Shown here piece by piece: positions 34,975 through 45,354 of a stretch of DNA of 60,000 nucleotides. Source of the DNA: Neocallimastix lanati (nom. inval.) (Eukaryota > Neocallimastigomycota > Neocallimastigomycetes > Neocallimastigales > Neocallimastigaceae); NCBI GenBank assembly GCA_016946835.1, contig JACVTC010000099.1:586501-646500 (forward strand). The letters run 5' to 3'. Every line of letters begins with the position of its first letter. Within the stretch, counting starts at the first letter, position 1. Position numbers and translations under genes: made by a program. The notes beneath the pieces were generated by a model. The model did not search any database. It was not told where the DNA came from and saw nothing but the letters and a program-made list of their open reading frames with translations.

Positions 34975-37372
34975 AATTTTATTAATAATTGTTTAAATAT
35001 TTTATTAATTTTTTTTTTTAAATAAATAAATCTATATAATTGTTAAAGTATTTTATTAATATTTTTTTTAAATAATAAATCTATATAATTGTTAAAGTAT
35101 TTTATTAATAGTTGTTTAAATATTTTATTAATATTTTTTAAATAAATAAATCTATATAATTGTTAAAGTATTTTATTAATAGTTGTTTAAATATTTTATT
35201 AATATTTTTTAAATAAATAAATCTATATAATTGTTAAAGTATTTTATTAATATTTTTTTTTAAATAAATAAATCTATATAATTGTTAAAATATTTTATTA
35301 ATATTTTTTTTAAATAAATAAATTTATATAATTGTTAAAGTATTTTATTAATATTTTTTTTAAATAAATAAATCTATATAATTGTTAAAGTATTTTATTA
35401 ATATTTTTTTTTAAATAAATAAATCTATATAATTGTTAAAGTATTTTATTAATATTTTTTTTTAAATAAATAAATCTATATAATTGTTAAAGTATTTTAT
35501 TAATATTTTTTTTAAATAAATAAATCTATATAATTGTTAAAGTATTTTATTAATATTTTTTTTAAATTAATAAATCTATATAATTGCTAAAGTATTTTAT
35601 TAATAGTTGTTTAAATATTTTATTAATATTTTTTAAATAAATAAATCTATATAATTGTTAAAGTATTTTATTAATATTTTTTTTTTAAATAAATAAATCT
35701 ATATAATTGTTAAAGTATTTTATTAATATTTTTTTTTTAAATAAATAAATCTATATAATTGTTAAAGTATTTTATTAATATTTTTTTTAAATAAATAAAT
35801 CTATATAATTGCTAAAATATTTTATTAATAGTTGTTTAAATATTTTATTAATATTTTTTAAATAAATAAATCTATATAATTGCTAAAATATTTTATTAAT
35901 AGTTGTTTAAATAAATAAATCTATATAATTGCTAAAGTATTTTATTAATATTTTTTTTAAATAAATAAATCTATATAATTGCTAAATTATTTTATTAATA
36001 GTTGTTTAAATATTTTATTAATATTTTTTAAATAAATAAATCTATATAATTGTTAAAGTATTTTATTAATATTTTTTTTTAAATAAATAAATCTATATAA
36101 TTGTTAAAGTATTTTATTAATATTTTTTTTTAAATAAATAAATCTATATAATTGTTAAAGTATTTTATTAATATTTTTTTTAAATAAATAAATCTATATA
36201 ATTGCTAAAATATTTTATTAATAGTTGTTTAAATATTTTATTAATATTTTTTAAATAAATAAATCTATATAATTGCTAAAATATTTTATTAATAGTTGTT
36301 TAAATATTTTATTAATATTTTTTAAATAAATAAATCTATATAATTGTTAAAGTATTTTATTAATATTTTTTTTAAATAAATAAATCTATATAATTGTTAA
36401 AGTATTTTATTAATATTTTTTTAAATAAATAAATCTATATAATTGCTAAAGTATTTTATTAATATTTTTTTTAAATAAATAAATCTATATAATTGATAAA
36501 GTATTTTATTAATAGTTGTTTAAATATTTTATTAATATTTTTTAAATAAATAAATCTATATAATTGTTAAAGTATTTTATTAATATTTTTTTTTAAATAA
36601 ATAAATCTATATAATTGTTAAAGTATTTTATTAATATTTTTTTTTTAAATAAATAAATCTATATAATTGTTAAAGTATTTTAATAATATTTTTTTTAAAT
36701 AAATAAATCTATATAATTGCTAAAATATTTTATTAATAGTTGTTTAAATATTTTATTAATATTTTTTAAATAAATAAATCTATATAATTGCTAAAATATT
36801 TTATTAATATTTTTTTTAAATAAATAAATCTATATAATTGTTAAAGTATTTTATTAATATTTTTTTAAATAAATAAATCTATATAATTGCTAAAGTATTT
36901 TATTAATATTTTTTTTAAATAAATAAATCTATATAATTGCTAAAGTATTTTATTAATAGTTGTTTAAATATTTTATTAATATTTTTTAAATAAATAAATC
37001 TATATAATTGTTAAAGTATTTTATTAATATTTTTTTTTTAAATAAATAAATCTATATAATTGTTAAAGTATTTTATTAATATTTTTTTTTTAAATAAATA
37101 AATCTATATAATTGTTAAAGTATTTTATTAATATTTTTTTTAAATAAATAAATCTATATAATTGCTAAAATATTTTATTAATAGTTGTTTAAATATTTTA
37201 TTAATATTTTTTAAATAAATAAATCTATATAATTGCTAAAATATTTTATTAATAGTTGTTTAAATAAATAAATCTATATAATTGCTAAAGTATTTTATTA
37301 ATAGTTGTTTAAATATTTTATTAATATTTTTTAAATAAATAAATCTATATAATTGTTAAAGTATTTTATTAA
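34975..37372. repeat. Large minisatellite with two alternating units (about 45 copies)
   Basis: The basic unit is about 49-52 bases: CTATATAATTGTTAAAGT, ATTTTATTAATA, a T run of 7-9, then AAATAAATAAAT. A longer variant inserts AGTTGTTTAAATATTTTATT, and carries GCTAAAATATT or GCTAAAGTATT instead of GTTAAAGTATT. The long variant recurs at irregular intervals of roughly 340-510 bases (near 35586, 35980, 36494, 36938 and 37280). This gives a higher-order pattern. The array fills most of the MULE downstream of the transposase. Confidence 0.9.
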
Positions 37373-37801
37373 TATATTTTTTTTTAAAATAAACCTTTTA
37401 ATTGTTTGAATATTAAACCTTTTAATTGTTTGAATATTTTATTTTAATTTTTTTTTTTTTGTAAAAAAATATTTATTTTTATCTAACCATTATAATTTAT
37501 TTAATTATTCACTTAATAAATTTTAAGAAAAAAATTACAAATTAATAATACAACAAAATAGTATCATATAACTATTAATTTAAAAAGCCTCAAAATTTGA
37601 TATATCACGTGAAAAAATTGGCGTTTTGGACCTCTCCCGTTATTTTGTTTAATAACAAGAATAATATTCATATATTAAACTTTATTTCTAACAATAAGTA
37701 TTATTAAATAAAGTTTATTCCTAATCTAAAAAAAAAAAAATAAAAAAATTAAAAAAAAAAAAAAAAAGATAATATATATATAAAAAAAATACTTTTAATC
37801 A
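37373..37801. other. Right end of the MULE and promoter-side spacer of the ankyrin pseudogene
   Basis: Holds the right MULE terminus (to 37638), its target duplication and about 150 bases of A-rich DNA before the next coding-like start. An inverted pair, AAACTTTATT / AATAAAGTTTA, lies at about 37678-37716 and could form a hairpin. Confidence 0.5.
37639..37647. repeat. Right target-site duplication of the MULE
   Basis: GTTATTTTG directly following CCTCTCCC, the right terminus. It is identical to the left copy at 31632-31640. Confidence 0.8.
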
Positions 37802-37994
37802 ATGGAATATAATAATAAAATTTTAAATGAAATTGAATATACTGTTGAAAAGACCAAAAAAAAAAAAAAAATAGAAATAATGGGAATAATAAAGTTAATG
37901 AAAAAGAGAAAAGAGTATTATAATATATTAAAATGTTATTTAGATGGAAGAATAAACGTCAATCAGGAAATTGATGAATATGGAAATAATAATA

Positions 37995-38025
<31 letters not shown>

Positions 38026-39080
38026 AGCCAAATATTTAATTAAACATAGACCTGATATCAATAAACCAAATGAAGGAAATCATTGTACTCCATTATTAGA
38101 AGCATATAATAAAGAAAATAATGAAGTCATAATAAACCACATAATTAAAAAAGGAACACATATTAATGAAATTGATCCCAAAGTACTTTTATTTTCAGCC
38201 ACTGCAAATAGGTATAGAAATACAGTAAATATTTAGTTGGTATTAAAAAATAAGATGTTAATACAACAGATAATTATTACAGAATCCTTTTAATTTATGA
38301 TTGCCGTCAATAATGAAATAAAAAAAAATTAATTAATTCCAATGGGAGCCAATGTTCATAAATATTTTAATAATTCAAAATATGGAAATAATAATCCATT
38401 ATATTGGGAATAGGATATAGAAATAATCAATTTATTAAGTAAATATGGAATTAAAAACAGATATGAAAATGGAGGAAATAATAAACGTGATTATAAGAAT
38501 ATATAAGAGAATAATTCAAATATAATACAAAATTAGATCATGCTATCGATTTCAGTAATTTAGAAAAAAATAAAATATTTAAACAGCTAATGTAAATATG
38601 CATAATGAATATGGTAATTCACCATTAAATAATATAGATTCAAAAAGATATTATGAAATAGTAAAATTATTGATTGGAAATAGAACTAATATAATTATAA
38701 AAAATGAATTCCATAAACTTTTAATTGAAGTATTTTCAAATAGAAATAGTGAGATATACTATTTAATTAAATCAGGAACTGATATTCTTTTAATTATTGC
38801 AATGGATAAAGAAAAATATAAAATAGCGAAATTATTAATTGAAAATGGTGATAATAAAAATATGGTGTTATTCTTCCATGTAAATTTTTTGATAAAGGAA
38901 CTTTTAAAATCACAAATTATCTAATTGAAAATGGAGGTAATGTAAACAAAAGGAATATTCCTCTAGTAATAACTATTGAAAAGGGAAATCTAGAACTAAT
39001 AAAAATGTTTAATTGAAAATGAAGTCAATGTGAATAAAGCAGCTAAATATTGTTATATTCCTTTTGCTTTTTCAAATAAC
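37802..39080 (+). pseudogene. Decayed ankyrin-repeat protein gene
   Basis: An open stretch of 144 codons (37802-38236) starts with a lysine-rich N-terminus and contains ankyrin-like units (YLIKHRPDINKPNEGNHCTP, IINHIIKKGTHINEID). After several stops and frameshifts, further units appear at about 38340-38420 (PMGANVHKYFNN), 38598-38924 (NEYGNSPLNN, YEIVKLLIGNRTNI, KYKIAKLLIENGDNKN) and 38915-39060 (TNYLIENGGNVNKRNIPLV, IEKGNLELIKM). Ankyrin repeats bind proteins. No other domain is visible. Breaks in at least four places make it a pseudogene. Introns cannot explain all of them because the stops fall inside repeat units. Confidence 0.7.
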
Positions 39081-39731
39081 TAATTTAGGGATAGTCTTTT
39101 TTTTCCATAAAAAAAAAAAAAAAAAAAAAAAAAAACTAAGTAAATAATAATAATAAATACGTAATAAACTTAGCAATGTACTGTTATATTTATTAATTAA
39201 TAATTTTTCTAAAATAATAATTTTTTAATAAATACCTAAAAAATTTAAATAATATTATTAAAAGAAAAAAATATATATATACAAGATATTTATTGAGTAT
39301 TCAAGAAAGGATTAAAATACAGAAGACTATAAAATTTACCTGTTAAAAAAATAAATTGAAATAGCATTCCAATTTAATTTTATAACAGGTAAAGTGTTTT
39401 TGTAATCATATATATAACCTTTAAATAATCCTTATTGTTATTATAGTTAACACTTAAGATGAGGTAGACTTCCATATTAATATAGTATTGCTTAATAATT
39501 CCATGAATAATTTTGTTATTATTTGATATTTTATTTTTTTACTTAAGAATTCTCGTAATCTACTTTCAGTCTAAGATTCAAGGTTATGAATGAAAATAAA
39601 ATCTATTTTTTCATTGTTAGGAAGAAAACGTCTCAGACCTCTATGTATAGTCAACATTTCAAAATAAAAATTAAGCTATATATTAATTAAATAAAATTAT
39701 GAAAATAAAATAAAAAAATTAGTAAATGAAG

Positions 39732-39770
<39 letters not shown>

Positions 39771-40047
39771 AAAATAAATTCCTTTGCTATGGTATTTTCT
39801 TATGAGATATTTTTATTATATATATTATATTTATTTCACTTGAATTTGCAACTTAATGAAAAAAAAAATCCATAATTTATATTAAATAGTTTTAATTTAA
39901 AAAAAAAAAAAAAATTGTAAAAAATTAAATTTTAATTAACTATGGTATTCTATTGATATATCTAAAATAATTTTTAATATAATTTTTGGTTAAGAAATGA
40001 AAATATTAATAAATAAAAATATTATTTATATATAAAAAAGTGTAAAT
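39081..40047. other. Spacer with a hairpin and a coding-like scrap
   Basis: Contains an A run near 39110-39135 and an (AT)n run at 39738-39766. A 24-base-arm hairpin lies at 39336-39393 (TTACCTGTTA ... TAACAGGTAA). The coding-like minus-strand scrap (39455-39658) is listed separately. Confidence 0.5.
39455..39658 (-). pseudogene. Minus-strand coding-like remnant, unknown
   Basis: The minus strand reads MLTIHRGLRRFLPNNEKIDF, IFIHNLES, a stop, then TESRLREFLSKKIKYQIITK, LFMELLSNTILIWKSTSS and a stop. The base composition is less skewed than the flanks. It lies just beyond the poly(A) side of the LINE at 40048-43437, so it could be a piece of a LINE C-terminus, but no diagnostic motif is present. 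Confidence 0.3.
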
Positions 40048-43000
40048 TTTTTTTTTTTTTTTTTTTTTTTTTTGATGGAAATTTACTTAATTTGTCAGCT
40101 AAAATTTTTACTTTCTTTATCCCATGCATGTCGTCTAACATCATGATATCTCTTTAAGTAAATTAGAGATAATACAATTCTAGTTTTTCCATTTTTAAAA
40201 ACACCTTACCTGAGCAATCGCACATTTCGCCGATGTAGGATGAATGTTAAATTCTTTAGAAACACAATTAAGGAATGTAAAAAGCTATCCCCATTAGAAA
40301 AACCTTCAATCCAGTATAATTCTGAATTAACTAGTATCTTTGTACTTCTCGTTCTTTCTTTGGTCGATCCAAGTAGAGGGACATAATTCGAAACTTGCCC
40401 AATTACTATAGCTGATAATAACATGGAATAACATTAGTTTATAAGGGATAGGAATATGAGGATTCTTAAGAAATCCTTTTTTGGAATAAAGGGCTTTTCT
40501 AACTTTAATATTCATTCTCTGTATGATCGGTTTCAATTCTAAATCATTTGAACATGGTACACCTAAGTAGGTATAACAATTCATTTTAGGTAACTCTTGA
40601 CTTGAAAGATAAAAGGTAGGATTACTATTATAAAGAAATCTAGAAACTTCCCCTCGTACTACTAGACTGGCACATTTATTGATACCAAATTACATTTCAT
40701 TATTTCTACCCCATTTACTGGCAAACTTTAACAATTTCTTAAGTTGGGATCTTGTTGGAGCACATTTCACTATGTCATCTGCAAAAAGACCTCTACAACA
40801 ACGTTTATCACCAATCGAGATTCCATATTTATTACAATTATTAAAAATATCATCAATGAACAAGTTAAACAAAATTGGTGAGAGGGGACAACCTTGACGA
40901 ACTCCTTTCTTAATATTAAATGATTCCGATAATTGTCCATCAACTCTTACACAAGCCTTGGAAGATGAGTATAAATTTTCAATAAAATTATAGCACTTAC
41001 CTCTAATACCTAAGTGATGAATCTTCATTAATACATTATATATGGGCACTGAGTCATACGCTTTTTTAAATCCAAAAAAACAAGTTAATTATCCTTATTT
41101 TCAAATTTCCTTCTCTTACATATAATTCTTAATGTAGTATAAAGACATACACATTCCTCTCGATTACGAAATCCATATTGTTCAGGTCTTATACAACCTT
41201 CATCAATTCCATATTTAGAGATTCTATTAGCTATGATTTTTGCAATAATTTTTAATCCATTATTGATAAGAGAGATGCCACGATAGTTATTACAATCTGA
41301 TGGATCTCCCTTTTTATGAATAGAAACTATTGATGCGTTGTTCCATGATTTTGGGAAATCACCATTCCAAATACGATTAAATAAGGCTTTGAGGCATTTA
41401 AAGCCAGATGAAATATTACTATTATTATCACTTGATCCTTCTGAATCATCTTTACAAGGAATCAAAGCTTTGAAGAATTCCATTGGAATACCATCAGGAC
41501 CACAAGCTATAAAGTTAGGAGTGGAGGAGATTGCTTTGCAAAATTTCTTTATCGCTAATACCTTGGTTAATATCCCATTCTTGTTGCCTTGGTCTTCCCA
41601 AATTCCTTAGTGCATCAGAATCTTTCCAGTAATCTTTAGAAAGACTATGACCTGAAGAATCCGACCCTAAGAATTTATAATGAGATTGCCAAACTTTTAA
41701 TTTATCCATCTGTAGAAGAAACAAGTTCATTATTATAATTTTTAATAGGATAAGAAACTGTGAAAGATTGATTATTTATTTTTGCATTCTTTTTAACCCA
41801 TTTCCATGCTTTCCTACTATCCTTTTTAAGAGCTAATGAACATCCAATTTTAATCCAATATAAATATTCTTTTTTTCCTAAATTCGTTACATTTTTTATG
41901 AATTGACTCACAAAGTATGTTATACGAGTCAACTATTTTAGCAAATTCATTGGAATTATTTGCAGAAACATAACGCTTAATTTGTTTGTATTTAATATGC
42001 TTTACCTTTTGAAGACAATAAATTTTCGTGACATTCTAAGCATCGCTTTTCTGATTTCTGTTGAAGATATAATCGATAAATCCTTAGCAATGGAAATTAG
42101 TAGTAAAGTTAATGAACTTTTCAATAACACAATCCATTGACAGTTCTTCATTTTCTATTTCTTCACTAAGAATCTCAAATTTATTGTGATGACATATTTC
42201 TTTCTTTTGTTCAAGACATTTATACCTATCCCATCTTACAAATTTTTTTGGTAATAAAAATGATTCATCTATGGTAATTTTTTTACAATAAACTACGAGA
42301 GGTTTATGATCAAATACAAAAGGATAATCAACAAAATAAGCACTTGATATTTTAACCAGCATACTTGAATTGACTAATGCATGATCAATATCTGATGAAT
42401 AACTACCTCTTGTCCATGAAATAGGTGAACCATTAATCAGAAGAATAAACCAGTTATTAAGGTTACTATTGGATAATTTATCTTGTAAATCAGAGAAACT
42501 TATATTAAAGTCTCCAAAAAGAATAGATGGATGATTAGTGTGATTCTGAAGTCATGTGAAAACTTCTGAAAATGCATATCGGACCTATAATGAGTGTTTC
42601 TTTGTGGGAATATAGACATTACCAACAGAACACTTAGAGTGATTCCAGAGATTATATCTTGTTAAAGAAACAAGATAGGTATAGGAATTATCTTCAAGTA
42701 CTGCTTGACATGAGACATGATAACAGAGATATAAACCTCTGCAACCTGGAGCAGTAGGATCCATTCTTTTCAAGAAATATTTATAGTTGGGAAGTGTTAA
42801 TTTACATGGATTTCTAGTCTCATTGGTACCATTACCTGTTTCCTGAAAACACATAAATAATAGTTTACATATTGTGTTGAAGAACTCAATACTATCTCTT
42901 TTCACAAAATTCCATCCGTTGATATTCCAACTAAGACAAAAAGAAAACTTTCCTGTGTTAGAATGTGAAAATGGATTTTGAGAATTAAGATTAGGAATAT

Positions 43001-43437
43001 TTAGGAGCAATGAGTTCATGATTGTCATTAATAACATTTACTAAATTCATTGAACTGAGGTTTACTGTGTTAATATCATTGGATGTGTTATTAGATATTA
43101 AATTTTGTTTTAAAAGCCGAAAAGAAACCTTATGATTCCATTTGGAACATCTACAAAATGAAATTTTAACTTCTGATAGTACTTTTTTAAATACTTTTTT
43201 AAATTTTTTGAGGTTGAAATTTGGAGTGTATACTTTTATCCTGAAGAAGCTATCATTGAATTTAGTAATTCTCTTTACTGACAAAATATTATCATAGAAT
43301 TTTTTGCATTTAGAATGAATAGATTCCTTCATTTTAGCATTAGTCCATGAGTGAATACCACGGATAAAAATCAACCCTGTGTTGTCAATAAATGTTCCAT
43401 AGCAGAGAGAACCCCGGTGAAATATCTTTTCCATAAT
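40048..43437 (-). mobile_element. LINE copy C with endonuclease and reverse transcriptase, degenerate
   Basis: Read on the minus strand. 43434-42991: open N-terminal segment (147 codons) starting MEKIFHRGSLCYGTFIDNTG. 43037-42100: apurinic-type endonuclease, with SWNINGWN, FQETG, FGDFNISFSDL, SSDIDHALVNS and FDHKPLVV; it is split near 42585-42540. 42080-41500: linker. 41483-41085: RT start (FKALIP, GDFPKSWNNASIVSIHKKG, NNYRGISLINN, RPEQYGFR). 41049-40690: RT core with GVRQGCPLSPILFNLF and FADDIV. 40584-40327: YLGVPCSNDL and thumb. It ends inside the C-terminal region (HAWDKESKNF at about 40095) against a T run at 40049-40073, so the zinc knuckle and FLLGG tail are missing. Several frameshifts make it inactive. 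Confidence 0.88.
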
Positions 43438-43510
43438 GAACTAAAAAACTACAATTTAAAAAATGAAACAATGAAAACTAAAATACTAAAAACTAAGAAA
43501 TATAGATAAA

Positions 43511-43541
<31 letters not shown>

Positions 43542-44149
43542 TAGAAAAATATAAATAAAAAAAAATAATAATAAAAATATGAAGATCCTATCTTCGTGGA
43601 GTAATTGATTAAGTTTAAATAAAATGAACAACTTAAGAAATTTATAGTAATGAATAATATCTTTTTTTCTGTTATATTAGTAATGAATAAACTCTTTTTT
43701 TTTTTTTTTTTTAGAAATGAATAATCTCTTTTTTTTTTTCTGTTTTGTATTTTCTGTTAACTTTTGAGTTTCTGAAATTCTATTCGATTTGTAAAGCTTT
43801 GATTGATAAAATAATTTTCTCTAATGTAATAATAAATAAACTGAAATGAAAATGAAAATAATGTTAGTAGTGAAAGACTATAAAAAGATTCCTATCAGTT
43901 AAATAATGTCTTAAACACAAGCTTTGGAGTGAATCAATCTCCTACATTTCCATTTTACAATAGCTACATGAAAATATAAATAATACTATATAAAAATACA
44001 TATACAAAATAATACTAAAGTAAAAAAATACAATAGATTCATTACAATGATAATATGTAGAAACTACATGAAATTATTAATTATACAACTCCAATGTTAC
44101 TACATATCCAGTTTAAAACAATATAAAACATCAAGTTCACTTTCTACAG
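43438..44149. other. AT-rich spacer
   Basis: Probably includes the 5' UTR of LINE copy C. Contains an (AT)n run at 43512-43534 and T runs at 43695-43712 and 43729-43738. A related phrase, ATGAATAATCTCTTTTTTTT, occurs two to three times at 43648-43740. No gene. Confidence 0.45.
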
Positions 44150-44490
44150 TCTTCCGGTATTCCAGTTCTCTCTCTTCGTACTAGAAGCCACTTTATAAAG
44201 GATAACCATCGATTATCATCAGAATCACAGAGAGCTGTAATTAGAACACCTGATATAGGTTATTCCTTTTTCATCAACCCTCCATGGACCTGGAAAAACA
44301 GTCCACATCATTGGGGTTGTTAAATAATGAAAATAAACATTTAGTACAATCAAAGTAGTGAAACATCTTGAAGAATTATCTTGATTATCAGATAAATCAG
44401 ATTCACTAAAGAAGGCTTTAAAAAATTCAATCGGAAAATCATCACCTTCAGTACTACAAGAATTAAGATGGACATCCTTCAGTCCCACAG
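44150..44490 (-). mobile_element. LINE reverse-transcriptase scrap (copy D)
   Basis: The minus strand reads GDDFPIEFFKAFFSESDLSD, then NSSRCFTTLIVLN, VFPGPWRVDEKGI and CSNYSSL. This parallels GTDGIPIEFYKAL, NSSSGLNCLQKIY, GEFPSTWNEASI and CDNYRGISL of LINE copies B and C. It is a short, broken piece of the N-terminal RT region. A further scrap at about 44220-44150 may continue it. Confidence 0.6.
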
Positions 44491-44883
44491 AAGATGATAG
44501 GTCCCTCAGGATAATTATATATATATTTTAAGCAAAGTTTTTTTTTTTTTTTTTTTTTTCCCATTTTAATTTATATTCTATATATAAGTACTATAATTTC
44601 CCTTACTTTTCCTACATAATTTTTTTTTTCACTTATATATTCAATTTTTATATTTCATGTCATATATATTAATAATTAATATTAAGGGGTACATTTTTAA
44701 AGTTTCAAAATAATTTTTTATAAAATAATAAAATAATACACTTTAAAAAAAAAAATAATTTTTAAACTTTTATTTTCATCATGTTAATCCTTTTTTTTTT
44801 TTTTTTAAATATTAATTTATTTTAACTGTTTTATAATTAATTTATTTTTATTAAATTTTTATTTAATTTTTATTCAATCGTTT

Positions 44884-44920
<37 letters not shown>

Positions 44921-45354
44921 TTATTTTATTTTTTATTTTTTATTTATTTTTTAATAAATAAATATTTTTTATTCTTATTTTTCTTTTTAATATATAAATA
45001 TTTTCTATAATGATATTTTAATTTTATAAATAATTGCAGGAAAAGATTAATTCTATTTTTCTTTATTCTGCTTTTTACTCTAGAATATATAAACCATATT
45101 TTATCAAAAAATATAATTTTTTTTAAAATTTTGATATAAAGTATGAAAAAAAAAATAAAAAATATACATTTATAATATACATATATATTATATTATGTAT
45201 ACTATATTCCCCAATAATTAAAACATGAGTGACGTTTTATCGTATGAACCGTCCACTTCATTTTTATATTTATAAAGTTCATTTTTATTATTATATTTGA
45301 TTATTTTTTAATTTTATTTATTTTTTTTTAAAAAGAAAAAAAATAAAAAAGAAT
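44491..45354. other. AT-rich spacer downstream of the four-repeat gene
   Basis: T runs at 44540-44559 and 44888-44918, otherwise simple AT sequence. The ~50 bases next to 45355 are probably the 3' UTR of the minus-strand gene. Nothing else seen. Confidence 0.5.

Larger units (their letters stand above)
31641..37638 (+). mobile_element. Complete Mutator-like (MULE) DNA transposon
   Basis: The left end (31641-31667) and the inverted right end (37638-37612) match at 20 of 27 bases, with a shared core GGTCC and CGCCAATTTTTT. Immediately outside both ends is the same 9-base string, GTTATTTTG (31632-31640 and 37639-37647). MULEs typically make 8-11 bp, most often 9 bp, target duplications. Inside is one intact transposase gene of the MULE type (33214-34635). 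The rest of the 5,998-bp element is noncoding: a GC-richer retroposon-like block (32380-32810), a subterminal hairpin (31870-31908) and a large minisatellite (about 34975-37372). Intact gene plus clean target duplication suggest a fairly recent insertion. Confidence 0.88.

Noticed and set aside
34975-37372. CRISPR-like regular repeats
   Set aside because: The units are directly tandem without unique spacers, and this is eukaryotic DNA; it is a minisatellite.
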